A model generated the notes under the pieces. That model saw only the letters and a list, made by a program, of their open reading frames with translations. It was not told the origin of the DNA and made no database searches. Below are positions 52,968-62,025 of a stretch of 64,000 nucleotides of DNA, piece after piece. A program made the translations under genes and the position numbers. The stretch covers positions 62,001 to 126,000 of the forward strand of contig NZ_JWLJ01000002.1 in assembly GCF_000813985.1 (NCBI RefSeq), given 5' to 3'. The first letter of the stretch is position 1, and each line of letters starts with the position of its first letter. Origin of the DNA: Ruegeria sp. ANG-R (GTDB lineage Bacteria > Pseudomonadota > Alphaproteobacteria > Rhodobacterales > Rhodobacteraceae).

Positions 52968-54175
52968 CCTTTGACGGACCCCGCAGTCAGGCCCTTGGTC
53001 ATGAATCGTTCAAGCCCCAAAAACAGCGCCATGATCGGGACGGTCGCGATCACCGCACCGGCCATCAGGTGCTGTCGGGGGATTTCCGAGGAGTTCAGCA
53101 TCGTGACGCCTCGGGTCAGGGTAAATTTCGACGGGTCGTCCAGCAGCATGAAGGCAAGCAGGAACTCGTTCCAGGCAATCATGAAGACATAGAGCGACAC
53201 CGACGCCAGCGCCGGCAGGCTGAGCGGCAGTGTGATCTTCCAGATCACTGCCAGCCGCGACAGGCCGTCCATCAGACCGGCCTCTTCCACCTCAGTCGGC
53301 AGACCGCGGAAATAGCCTTGCAGCATGTAAAGCGCGACGGGGATCGTCGTGACCGGGTAGATCATGACGATGCCGAGGATGGAATTGCGCAACCCGGTCA
53401 GCGAGAAGGCTATATAGATCGGCAGCGCCAGAACGATCATTGGCACCATGTAGATCAGCAGGATCGAGCGCGAGAACGCTTTTTGCCCTTTGAACCGGAA
53501 CCGTGCCACGGCATAGGCACCCGGTACGCTGAATAGCAACGTGATGAACACCGTCAGAACCGAAACGTAAAACGAGGTCCAAAGATAGGTGCCGAAGTTG
53601 AAATCGCGGAACAGTTCGGAATAGCTGCGGAACAGTTCGGTGCCTTGGGACAGATCGACCGAGAAATCCAGCGGGTTCTGCAACAAGGCTTGCTGCGATT
53701 TCAGGCTGGTCATCACCATCACATAGAACGGGATGATCACGATCGCGGTAAAGAAGATATAGCCGAAGCCGGTACAGAAGCGGATCACCGCCTCTTCATA
53801 TTCGTGGCGGGTGAGTTCACCGAACGGCGTCTCTTTCAGAATTGCAGCCATGGAAAGGTGCATCACACCTGTCATCGCGACCACCGTGACCACTGCCGCC
53901 TGCAGGGATGTGCCAGAGCCGATCAGAACCGGCCCAAACCCGGTCAGGCAGGACAGACCCAACAGCACCGAAATGCCAAAGCGGGCTGGTGCGTGCGGCA
54001 GCGGAAAGCGGACATAGACCAGACCGGCTGCGGCTCCCCAGATCAGGCATAGCAGAACCTGCGGCCGGAACGCCGCCCCGGTCGAGAATGACATGGTAAT
54101 GGCAACAGTTGTGGCGATCACCACCAGCCAAAGCGCGCCCAGTAGCGGGCCGGCAATATAACCTTTGCGCATCAC
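52964..54175 (-). CDS. ABC sugar transporter permease (MalG type) with extended N-terminus
   Basis: A 403-residue inner-membrane protein. The C-terminal part of about 275 residues is a normal MalG-type permease with the coupling motif EEAGLMDGLSRLAVIWKITL, followed by PLSLPALASV. The first about 125 residues are an extra module with four or so hydrophobic segments (LLGALWLVVIATTVAITMSF, then VLLCLIWGAAAGLVYVRF and two more), which typical family members lack. It overlaps both neighbours by 4 bp. Confidence 0.92.
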   Translation of the reverse strand: MMRKGYIAGPLLGALWLVVIATTVAITMSFSTGAAFRPQVLLCLIWGAAAGLVYVRFPLPHAPARFGISVLLGLSCLTGFGPVLIGSGTSLQAAVVTVVAMTGVMHLSMAAILKETPFGELTRHEYEEAVIRFCTGFGYIFFTAIVIIPFYVMVMTSLKSQQALLQNPLDFSVDLSQGTELFRSYSELFRDFNFGTYLWTSFYVSVLTVFITLLFSVPGAYAVARFRFKGQKAFSRSILLIYMVPMIVLALPIYIAFSLTGLRNSILGIVMIYPVTTIPVALYMLQGYFRGLPTEVEEAGLMDGLSRLAVIWKITLPLSLPALASVSLYVFMIAWNEFLLAFMLLDDPSKFTLTRGVTMLNSSEIPRQHLMAGAVIATVPIMALFLGLERFMTKGLTAGSVKG

Positions 54176-55404
54176 AAACCCTCCTCTCGGCTGATGAAAC
54201 GGAAGAAGACGAAGCTGAACGCTATCAAGCAGAGCAGGATTACGACGGCTACAGCCGCGCCTGCCCCGATGTTTGAAATTGCAAAGGCCTGTTCATAGAC
54301 GTTCACGGTCAGCGTGCGGGTGCCCGCGTTGCCGCCGGTCAGCAGGAAGATGTCGTCGAACTTGTTGAACGTCCAAATGAAACGCAGCAGGAACAGAACC
54401 GAAAGGATGCCCAGCAATTGCGGGATACTCAGAAGCCAGAACTTCTGGAACGGGGAAGCTCCGTCCATATCCGCCGCCTCATACATGCTGGAATCGATGG
54501 ATTGCATCCGGGCCAGAATGAACAGGAAGGACAGCGGGAAGTATCGCCATATCTCGAACACGGTTACCATGATCAGCGCCAGAGGGCGTTCCCCGAAGAA
54601 ATTGATCGGCTCACTGCTCAGGCCCATCTGTACCAACAATGCGTTGGCCGAGCCCGAGAACGGATCGAACAGAGTGACCCAAGTGAAGGCCACGGCGATG
54701 ACTGGGGCCACATAGGGGAACAGATAGAGGCCCCTAATGAACCCCTGCCCCTTGAAGCTTTTATTCAGCAATAAGGCCGCAAACAGGCCCATCACCAAGG
54801 CCCCGATGGTGCCGACAACCGTATAGAACAGCGTGACCCATAGCACGCCCCAGAACTCGTCCCCATCAAAAACACGGGCGTAGTTTTCCAGACTGAATTC
54901 AAGATTGGTCAGGACGCTGGGTCCGCTACCGGTCACGCCGGGCTCTGACCCTTCGATCAGGTCTTCGAACGTGTCCGAGTCTCCGTCTATGGTGACCGAT
55001 ATGCGGATGCGTTCGCGCTGACCGCCCTCCAGAGTGCCAAAATCGCAGAACAGGTTTTGCCCGTCCAGAACGCAGGGGCTTGTCACCTCGCGCGCTGTCA
55101 CGCCGTCTGGCAGAACATCGGTCAGGGTGACGCCGACAACGGCGATGTCCTGACTTGAGTTGCGGACGCGGTATTCAATCCGCAGATCGTTGCCCGATCC
55201 GCGCAGGCTTTCACGCACCACAGGTGCAGGCGGACGAAGGTCAGACAGGGTGAAGGGCTTGAAGCTGATCCAGAAGATCGCCAGCAAGGGCAGGATCACC
55301 ACAAGCGATACACTGATCACTGTCGGAGCCAGCAGCGTCCAGGCCAGACGCGCCTCGCGTTTGGCTAGCGCCCCGGTTCCGGTCGGTGGGGTGGCCGAAG
55401 TCAT
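54172..55404 (-). CDS. ABC sugar transporter permease (MalF type) with periplasmic DUF11-like insert
   Basis: A 410-residue inner-membrane permease. Its first membrane helix lies at about 20-50 (LLAPTVISVSLVVILPLLAI). Between this and the second helix there is an insert of about 120 residues (IEYRVRNSSQDIAVVGVTLT, then DVLPDGVTAREVTSPC and ERIRISVTIDGD). Its pattern resembles DUF11-type beta-sandwich repeats and includes two Cys. The insert should lie in the periplasm, analogous in position to the MalF P2 loop. The coupling motif YEAADMDGASPFQKFWLLSI follows near 320. It lies 57 bp after the solute-binding protein gene. Confidence 0.9.
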   Translation of the reverse strand: MTSATPPTGTGALAKREARLAWTLLAPTVISVSLVVILPLLAIFWISFKPFTLSDLRPPAPVVRESLRGSGNDLRIEYRVRNSSQDIAVVGVTLTDVLPDGVTAREVTSPCVLDGQNLFCDFGTLEGGQRERIRISVTIDGDSDTFEDLIEGSEPGVTGSGPSVLTNLEFSLENYARVFDGDEFWGVLWVTLFYTVVGTIGALVMGLFAALLLNKSFKGQGFIRGLYLFPYVAPVIAVAFTWVTLFDPFSGSANALLVQMGLSSEPINFFGERPLALIMVTVFEIWRYFPLSFLFILARMQSIDSSMYEAADMDGASPFQKFWLLSIPQLLGILSVLFLLRFIWTFNKFDDIFLLTGGNAGTRTLTVNVYEQAFAISNIGAGAAVAVVILLCLIAFSFVFFRFISREEGL

Positions 55405-55461
55405 GGGATACCTCGAAGGGTTGGGTGCAGCGGCACACAGGCCGCTGCAGATGTCACAAGG

Positions 55462-56817
55462 TTACTGAACCTTGGCGAGCTCTTCGTTCATGGCCGCAAC
55501 GGCGGCAGCGGCTTCGATCTCATCGTCGATATATTGACGTACGACCCGGTTGATGGCCTGGCTGTTGATCATTTTGGACGCCAAAGCCAACTGACCCTCG
55601 GCGACGCCCCAGCGCTGTGCCACATCCAGACCGCCAACGATTTCGTCGATCATCGCCTGATCATACAGTTCACCCAGCGGGGCTTTACGGTCCACACCAA
55701 CGGGTAGCTCTGCCCATGCTTCCGAGAAAGCGGTTGGGTTGTCAGCGTTACCGCGACGAACCGGGAACTTGCCCTCGGGCGCGATGGCCAGCGTTTGAGC
55801 ATAGCCCTCGTCCATGGCAAATTTCACGAACTCCATTGCCGCGTCGGTGTCGGCATCATTGGTGATCCCGAAATACCGGACATCGCCCCACGCGGCACCA
55901 TCCGGGTTGGACGGGCCCGAGAAGTTGGTGACGATACCAGTCTTCGAGGCCAGATCGCGCGAGGTTGGGTCATCGTTGATGGTTGGCGGGGCGCTGTCGC
56001 GCAAACCGGCCAACTCGTCCAGGATGAAGGGCGACCAGATGATCATCGCGGCTTTGCCATCGAAATAGAGCTCGCGCGATTGCTTCCAGAACAGCTCACC
56101 CGGAGGGGACGCTTTCGAGATCGCTTTGTAGAAATCCAGAACCTCGATGGTCTTGGCCTCGTCGAGCGGCTGGAACCCATCCGCACCAACAGGGGTGACG
56201 CCATTGGCGAGGAAGACATGCTCAAGCACCTGGCTCATGAAGTTTTCGTCAACCTTGGTGGCGGCAACAAACCCGTACATTTCGGGCGGGTTGTGCAGTT
56301 TATCCAGGGCGGCAAGCACGTTTGCATAGGAGTTTGGGGCCTCGAGCCCGGCCTCGTCGAACAGGTCCTTGCGATAGACGACCATCTGGGTCCAGCCATC
56401 AACCGGCACCGACGCGGTTTCACCATTGAACGCCGCCATACCTAGCGCGCCGGGGGCGAAAGTGTTGGTACCCAGCTCTTCGATCACTTCGGTCGCGGCT
56501 TCGGTGTCCAGAATACCAGCCTCGGCCCATGGCAGAGCGTATTGCAGCGGGTGATAAACAACATCCGGCAAATCTCCGGCGGCAAAAGCGGCTGTGGCGC
56601 GGGTGCCCAGATCGGTTTCGGTCACTGGGATCACCTCAACCGTTGTGCCGGTTTCAGCCTTAAACTGATCAGCCATTTCTTGCTGCTTGGCGAGCCGTTC
56701 GGGCTGTTCTTCTGTGGTCCAGAAACGGATCGTATCCGCCTGTGCCGACACCGCAGTCAATATCAGCGCAAGCGATGTCCCAAGCGTTATTCGCGATGCT
56801 GCAGGTGCAAGTTTCAT
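55462..56817 (-). CDS. ABC sugar transporter solute-binding protein
   Basis: A 451-residue periplasmic family-1 binding protein. The signal peptide runs to about Ala27 (LALILTAVSAQA then DTIRFWTT). The family features are FKAETGTTVEVIPV, FAAGDLPDVVYHP, the hinge region VPVDGWTQMVVYRKDLFDEA, and FDGKAAMIIWSPFILDEL. It delivers the sugar to the two permeases encoded downstream. Its start overlaps the LacI-type regulator stop by 4 bp, so the regulator and transporter are one transcript. The substrate cannot be deduced beyond a sugar or glycoside. Confidence 0.93.
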   Translation of the reverse strand: MKLAPAASRITLGTSLALILTAVSAQADTIRFWTTEEQPERLAKQQEMADQFKAETGTTVEVIPVTETDLGTRATAAFAAGDLPDVVYHPLQYALPWAEAGILDTEAATEVIEELGTNTFAPGALGMAAFNGETASVPVDGWTQMVVYRKDLFDEAGLEAPNSYANVLAALDKLHNPPEMYGFVAATKVDENFMSQVLEHVFLANGVTPVGADGFQPLDEAKTIEVLDFYKAISKASPPGELFWKQSRELYFDGKAAMIIWSPFILDELAGLRDSAPPTINDDPTSRDLASKTGIVTNFSGPSNPDGAAWGDVRYFGITNDADTDAAMEFVKFAMDEGYAQTLAIAPEGKFPVRRGNADNPTAFSEAWAELPVGVDRKAPLGELYDQAMIDEIVGGLDVAQRWGVAEGQLALASKMINSQAINRVVRQYIDDEIEAAAAVAAMNEELAKVQ

Positions 56818-57974
56818 AGTCGGTTTCCTCCCCGGTTATGATCAGTCAAAAGTTGGATTTTTTTGGCCAGTTGCTCAGATGTCAGCCGTGGAGGCCCATC
56901 GGATTCGCGTGCAATCAGCTCAGCCTCGCTCAGCTCCCGCAGGCCTGCGGGTGCTTCACCGCGTGTTTGCTGGATCAACATGGTCGCAAGGCGCTCACCG
57001 GCACGCTGAGAGTCGACGCTGAATGTGGTCAGCCCGGGGCTGACATATTGGCACTCGGGTATGCCGTCATATCCCAGGATTGAAACATCGCGCCCGATAT
57101 GAAGTCCCAGTTCGGTGCAGACCGGATAACACCCCAGCGCGGCCAGATCAGTTGCAAATACGATCGCAGTTGGCGGGCGTTTCAGTCTCAAAAGCGCACG
57201 TGCCTCAATGGCGCCCTCCTCGCGGGTGCGGGCACCTTCCCGGATCAGCTTGGGATCGGCAGGCAATGCGGCGGCTTCAAGACCTTCGAGATATCCATCT
57301 CTGCGCAGATGACTGTAGTTAAATTTCGGATCACTGCCCACAAACCCGATGCGCGTGTGCCCAAAACTGACGAGACGACCAACCGCTTTACGGATTGCGG
57401 TTTCGCCGGAAATATCGAACCAGGATGTATCATCCTGCGTTTGCGCTTGCCCGTATCCGGTGCGACCATAAAGGATAAAAGGAACTTTAAGCTCCCTGAG
57501 GTATTTGACGCGCACGTCGTTAACCTCGGTTCGGGGTAGGATAAACCCATCGGCCTTACGTTCTTCGACAAGCCGGCCCAGGACTTCGAGCATGTCTTTC
57601 TCGGACTTTGCGGTAGAGATCGTCATTGTCCAGTCCAGTGCGCTCGCCGCCTCGCATGCGCCTGCCAGAAAGTCCTGAAGAAATGGGTTGTGGCGGTCCG
57701 GTTCTTCGCTGTTGATCACCATAGCAATGGCGCGCACCCGCCCGGTTCGGATGGCCTGCGCATGGCTGAGCGGGCGATATCCCATCTTCCGCGCGGTGGC
57801 TTCAACTCTCTTTCTCGTGGATTCAGAAATATCTGAATATCCGTTCAGAGCACGAGACACCGTGCTCTTAGAAAGACCGAGGTGATCAGCCAATTCATCC
57901 AGCTTCACCCTTCCAGATGCAGGGCGGTTTCTGAAAGGTGATTGACGTTTCAACAAACTGGGATTCGTTATCAT
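56814..57974 (-). CDS. LacI-family transcriptional regulator
   Basis: A 386-residue repressor. The helix-turn-helix VKLDELADHLGLSKSTVSRA lies at about 23-42, followed by the hinge helix region (ARKMGYRPLSHAQAI) and a periplasmic-binding-like effector domain (IAMVINSEEPDRHNPFLQDF onward). The ATG at 57974 directly follows AGAGGA, an unusually short spacing; a GTG near 57908 is an alternative that would give the more usual LacI N-terminus. A start at 58055 is unlikely because it would place the palindromic operator inside the coding sequence. It is the first gene of its own regulated operon. Confidence 0.9.
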   Translation of the reverse strand: MITNPSLLKRQSPFRNRPASGRVKLDELADHLGLSKSTVSRALNGYSDISESTRKRVEATARKMGYRPLSHAQAIRTGRVRAIAMVINSEEPDRHNPFLQDFLAGACEAASALDWTMTISTAKSEKDMLEVLGRLVEERKADGFILPRTEVNDVRVKYLRELKVPFILYGRTGYGQAQTQDDTSWFDISGETAIRKAVGRLVSFGHTRIGFVGSDPKFNYSHLRRDGYLEGLEAAALPADPKLIREGARTREEGAIEARALLRLKRPPTAIVFATDLAALGCYPVCTELGLHIGRDVSILGYDGIPECQYVSPGLTTFSVDSQRAGERLATMLIQQTRGEAPAGLRELSEAELIARESDGPPRLTSEQLAKKIQLLTDHNRGGNRL

Positions 57975-57990
57975 TCCTCTATTTGGTTTT

Positions 57991-58006
57991 CCGAAACCGG
58001 TTTCGG
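57991..58006. promoter_or_regulatory. LacI-type operator
   Basis: CCGAAACCGGTTTCGG is a perfect 16-bp palindrome centred on CG, the usual form of LacI/PurR-family operators. It lies 17 bp upstream of the regulator start, so the operon is probably autoregulated. No second copy was found in front of the other genes. Confidence 0.75.
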
Positions 58007-58559
58007 CAACAAAAAATCTTGTTGAGCTTCCACAATTGAACTGGTCCACGAACATTTAGGAAGGCGTCGACAGAGAATTATAAACAGGTAACTAGGGCAC
58101 GAAGTGGTCATTGTCCCCTACCCTGCATCGCGGCCACCAATCCCGGTCGAAAGAAGCCTGTCCTCTCGGATCGGGCCCAGGTCATCTTTTTCACCAAAAA
58201 CAAGACATTCGAATTGCAGTACCAGAGCCCCTTCATTGGGGGCAACGCCATAGCGCGAGATAGCTAAGGGACGCTTCTCATCTACTTCATACCCAATTGA
58301 TGAAATATTAGGATGTTAACTAACATTACAATTTTGCGCCAAAAAATAGGTGCCAAATGGTTTTCTTGCGCATTATAAGAAGGTTATGAGCATAATAACC
58401 GCAATCGTAGGGTTTCTCCATAAACATGATAGGCGGTACTTATCATGTCTAATTGATTGGGCTTCGAAAATAAGCGCGGAATGGGACCCATACCCCGCCT
58501 GCCCCCCTATACGGCTATCCCATCCCCCCGCAACATCCGCAAGAAACCGCTATGCACAT
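58007..58559. other. Noncoding or decayed region
   Basis: This region should contain the promoter of the LacI operon at its left end. I see no recognisable gene, RNA or repeat in the remainder, which is partly AT-rich (58290-58450) and carries only short, family-less frames. Confidence 0.5.
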
Positions 58560-59032
58560 ACCCGGATTGCCGAGATCCTGCGCTGCTGATGCTAAGTGAT
58601 GCCTGCTGCGGCAGGCGCGGCTTCGAGATTCCCATACTGATGCGTAAGGATATGTCTTTGAAAAAAACGACGAGACTGGCGTGGTCTGGCTATCTCTGCT
58701 GGAAGCCAAGACCAGTCAGAAAGAGAGCCCTCCGCTTGGAGTTCAACAGCTGCGCGGCCTAGGCGCTGGTGCATTGGACAGAGGTTGGCGATATCAGCAA
58801 TGGCGCCCTGTTCCTCCCTGTCCCCGGGGCCCAGCGGCACAGACGCCTGTCGTCGGATGTCATGGTACAGGCCTTCAAACGCCGATTGAAACTAGCTGAT
58901 CTACCCGAAGGGTACCGCCGCCACATGGTCCACGCCCGGGCTTTGCTGACCCGGGCCGCATTGGACGGCGCCCCGATTCAGGCCGCCATGCGTCTGTCCT
59001 TGCGCCGCTCCATGTTTCAGGCGCAGAAATAA
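58560..59032 (+). pseudogene. Probable tyrosine-recombinase/integrase remnant
   Basis: Three consecutive plus-strand frames give pieces reminiscent of a phage-type integrase: LLMLSDACCGRRGFEIPIL in the first, VWLSLLEAKTSQKESPPLGV in the second, and GALFLPVPGAQRHRRLSSDV followed by MVQAFKRRLKLADLPEGYRR in the third. No start, no complete catalytic Arg-His-Tyr set and several frameshifts are seen. The assignment rests on weak resemblance, and the region is certainly not an intact gene. Confidence 0.35.
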
Positions 59033-59144
59033 TGTGATGACGTCGACATCGCGGATAACCCAACGATAGAGCTGCTGGGGTGAACGGAAACACGGCGCCG
59101 AAATCGTTCAGCGCCGTGCATCAGTTGCATCTTACCCGATCTGT

Positions 59145-59160
59145 CTTACCCGTGGGTAAG
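59145..59160. repeat. parS candidate palindrome (copy 1)
   Basis: CTTACCC-GT-GGGTAAG overlaps the last codons and stop of parB. A half site CTTACCC lies just before it at 59131-59137. Confidence 0.6.
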
Positions 59161-60252
59161 ATCGTCCTCTTCCCGCAGGTCTTCAATCAATGCAGCAACC
59201 GCGCGCTCCAGTTTCGCCCGATCGACCCGTGTAAAATCAAGATCATAACGAAGCTCAATTCGACCACTAGAAGCTGAGCACTTGGCTATACCCGCCCTGC
59301 CCCTCACCTGGAATGTAGTCTTGGCGCGGCGCGGTTTGCCAACTGCTTCAGCTTTCGGTTTCGCCGCAGACGCATTCTCCTGAGTCAGAAATCCACGAAG
59401 GATTGCAACCTCGCGCGCGCTGTCACGACTTGGCTCGGCCATAAGGGCCGTACTGACCTGACGGATTAATCCCGGATCAGCATCAAGTTTGCGCTTGAGA
59501 TCAACGCCCACGTTTCGAGGAATTTCATTCGGGTGCATAAGGACTTTATCCAGCATAGCAAGCAGACTGGCAAAGGCCCGTATATAGCTGCGTTTGGTGT
59601 AGCTTGCGGATTTGAACAAAGCTGACACAGCCTTGTCGACGTCCGGGCAATCGTTCAACGGGTCCTCAGCATATGCGCGGGCGAGAGCGCCCATTTCAGC
59701 AAATGAAATGTCTTTGCGGATCAGGTTTTCATCGACCATGCGCCGATAACTGTCGTCCAACTCTGCAGCATCAGAAACGCCCGCTGGAATTGTCGCAAAT
59801 CGTGCGTCACCAGTCTCGGCATGTAGTGCGCGAAATGCCGATAATCTGCGCATTCCTTGGATCAACTCATACTGTCCGTCGGCTCGTCGCTCGACCCGTA
59901 TGGGGTTCGATAAACCCACATCCTGAATGGAAGCTTTCAGTTCATCCAGCTCGGGATCAGGACCAGGCTTACGGTCGCGCCTCAATCGTTCGGTGACAAC
60001 ATCAGACAGCGCAATCTGTTCGGTAACATAGCCTTCCGAGCGCAGTCGCACAAGCTCATGGGCCAGCCGATCATTTTCGACCCGGATCGCATCTTCGGTG
60101 GATTGCTGGTCTCGTAGTGCATTGGCGTTCTCAGAAATTGCGGCGGCCATAGGTCCGCGTCGCTTCTCCAGAACTTTATCCGGAACCTTGCCAACCGGGA
60201 TATCTTCCATCGCTGGCATGTCGATATCGAACATTCTGCGTTTGCGGCTCAT
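59146..60252 (-). CDS. parB: ParB-family plasmid partition protein
   Basis: A 368-residue centromere-binding protein. The ParB nuclease-like (CTPase) region spans about residues 95-180, with LDELKASIQDVGLSNPIRVE followed by YELIQGMRRLSAFRAL and the second box DENLIRKDISFAEMGALARA. A helix-turn-helix area lies at about 190-260 (VDKAVSALFKSASYTKRSYI) and a Lys/Arg-rich dimerisation tail follows. It should bind the palindromic sites in this module and recruit ParA to segregate the replicon. Its ATG overlaps the parA stop by 4 bp. The stop codon itself lies within one of the palindromes. Confidence 0.92.
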   Translation of the reverse strand: MSRKRRMFDIDMPAMEDIPVGKVPDKVLEKRRGPMAAAISENANALRDQQSTEDAIRVENDRLAHELVRLRSEGYVTEQIALSDVVTERLRRDRKPGPDPELDELKASIQDVGLSNPIRVERRADGQYELIQGMRRLSAFRALHAETGDARFATIPAGVSDAAELDDSYRRMVDENLIRKDISFAEMGALARAYAEDPLNDCPDVDKAVSALFKSASYTKRSYIRAFASLLAMLDKVLMHPNEIPRNVGVDLKRKLDADPGLIRQVSTALMAEPSRDSAREVAILRGFLTQENASAAKPKAEAVGKPRRAKTTFQVRGRAGIAKCSASSGRIELRYDLDFTRVDRAKLERAVAALIEDLREEDDLTHG

Positions 60253-61556
60253 GCGTCATCCTCCAGCTTGTCCCAGGCCGATAGCATGACGCCCCGGAAT
60301 TCCTCATAAACATTGTCAAAAGTCGAACGCGCGCGACGCCAGGTTTCCCGCGTCATCTCACGATAGTCCATCTCATAGACCGAGCTCAGGAAACGGCCGG
60401 ATTGCTCAACCGCGCGCGTCATTTCAACCGGGTGCTCGGCAAGGTGTTCGCCAAACACCTTGCGGAACGCATCATACATCGCTGTGTGCAGAGCATTGCC
60501 AGGCTCGTAGCGTGTCAGCAGAAACCGAACCTCACAGAAGGTTTTTGGCAAACCGATCTTACCCGTGGGTAATGTTTTGTCGAAACCGTAGGCCAGGTCT
60601 TCCAGCGCCTCGGCCAACTGACCGATGAAAGAGGTTGTTGAATCATACTCCCAGTATCCTGGCCCCGACGGGATATAAAGCATGTCGGCGGCAAACACCG
60701 CATTCATGGATTGATAACCGATGGCCGGCGGACAATCGAACAAGATCAGGTCATAGGCATCATCAGGTATCTGATCCAGATAACGGGAAACCGCCGCGAA
60801 GAACGACCATTCGGGATTCAGGTGTCGATACTGCGCCGAAGCAAATTCCACGAAGGCCGCATTGGCGCAGGACGGGATCGCGTCGATTGTCGACCAAGAG
60901 GTCTTCTTGATGAAGTCCGATATGCGCAGCTCACCAAGCCCCATGTCGGTGATCGAGGGCGGCAACTCGCGACGGGGAAGGGCGGTTCCGGATTCTGCGG
61001 CAGCAGGGCGATCATTCATACGCGCCGTCTCGCGTATCAGGTCACGCGCCATGATGCCCCAGACTGTATAGTCCTCGGCAACGTCGGTCAGACCCATCGA
61101 ATGGCTAAGCGTGGCCTGTGGGTCGAAATCCACCACAAGGACACGATAGCCATCCAGAGCCGCCGCATGAGCAAGGTGCAATGCAACGGTCGACTTACCG
61201 GCCCCGCCTTTAAAGTTGGCAACTGCGGCCCGAACCGCGCGCTTGCCTGCAGGGCGCGAGGGTGTAAGCGCTTTGCGATTGACCTTGAGCCGGCGCCGCA
61301 ATTCGTTGACTTCCTCAAGACTGAACCAACGCTGGCGTCCATCCGGCTCCACCTCGCCACCGGGTAACGACGGGTCGGCGGCCAGCTTCCCCCTGAAGGT
61401 CGACTGGTTCACCTTAAAGATCAGCTCAGACACCTCCCAACTTGAAAACCGCCGCAGGGTCTTCTCCATTTCAGGACTAAAGGTCTGCTGGCGAATCCAT
61501 CCCTGAAGTTTAAGGGACTGGGTACGCAATGCGTTCAGGTCTTCGTGCGTGTACAT
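60249..61556 (-). CDS. parA: ParA-family plasmid partition ATPase
   Basis: A 435-residue protein. The N-terminal 100 residues form a DNA-binding MerR/HTH-like region (FSSWEVSELIFKVNQSTFRG, then RQRWFSLEEVNELRRRL), as in type Ia ParA proteins. The ATPase follows, with deviant Walker A KGGAGKST at 116-123, VVDFDPQATLS at about 145-155 and Walker B-like LILFDCPPAIG near 260. It moves ParB-bound plasmid copies and, in this class, commonly represses its own promoter. A parS-like palindrome lies inside the gene (60558-60573) and another in front of it (61653-61668). The operon parA-parB is divergent from the replication initiator. Confidence 0.92.
   Translation of the reverse strand: MYTHEDLNALRTQSLKLQGWIRQQTFSPEMEKTLRRFSSWEVSELIFKVNQSTFRGKLAADPSLPGGEVEPDGRQRWFSLEEVNELRRRLKVNRKALTPSRPAGKRAVRAAVANFKGGAGKSTVALHLAHAAALDGYRVLVVDFDPQATLSHSMGLTDVAEDYTVWGIMARDLIRETARMNDRPAAAESGTALPRRELPPSITDMGLGELRISDFIKKTSWSTIDAIPSCANAAFVEFASAQYRHLNPEWSFFAAVSRYLDQIPDDAYDLILFDCPPAIGYQSMNAVFAADMLYIPSGPGYWEYDSTTSFIGQLAEALEDLAYGFDKTLPTGKIGLPKTFCEVRFLLTRYEPGNALHTAMYDAFRKVFGEHLAEHPVEMTRAVEQSGRFLSSVYEMDYREMTRETWRRARSTFDNVYEEFRGVMLSAWDKLEDDA
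60558..60573. repeat. parS candidate palindrome (copy 2)
   Basis: CTTACCCGTGGGTAAT lies inside parA; the 14-bp core TTACCCGTGGGTAA is identical to copy 1. Confidence 0.6.
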
Positions 61557-62025
61557 GCCTCAATTCTCATTTGTTGGACGCTATTTTTCTCGTTATTAGT
61601 ATTTACGCCCGATTTGCGCTTTTGGCAAAAGAAATTATTGTAAGGTTACCGCCTTACCCACGGGTAAGAAAATAAGGGCTTACACAGCATGAACCGATTC
61701 GGAGAGCCGAAATGATTCGCCAGCGCTGGGATCACGCTGTGGAACAAGATTTAGGGGGACGCTTTGGCCTACCTAACGGGATATAGGGGGACATAATAGA
61801 CCCATAGGGGGGTCATTCAGGATGTCCCCCATCACCATAACTTCACCCATTTCTTTTTATTTTTGATGATGAAGCAGCCGCCGCAACGACCTCAATCTCA
61901 ACGACCTCTTGACAGAATCGAATGATTGGACGCTAATCAGGGCACAATCAGGAAAAGCGTTGGGAAACGACGCATTCAAAGCGGGATCAACCCGCATGAG
62001 GCTGAAAAGAGCGGTGAGGACACCA
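61557..62025. other. Candidate replication origin / divergent parA-rep control region
   Basis: This 469-bp region separates parA from the initiator. It contains the third palindrome (61653-61668), AT-rich DNA at 61560-61640, and a cluster of G-rich repeats: TAGGGGGAC at 61752-61760 and 61784-61792, TAGGGGGGTC at 61805-61814, and an inverted ATGTCCCCC at 61822-61830 that pairs with GGGGGACAT at 61786-61794. Short iteron-like repeats next to an initiator gene and AT-rich DNA are the usual form of a plasmid origin. Function is inferred. Confidence 0.55.
61653..61668. repeat. parS candidate palindrome (copy 3)
   Basis: CTTACCCACGGGTAAG is the reverse complement of copy 1 and lies 97 bp upstream of the parA start. 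Confidence 0.6.
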
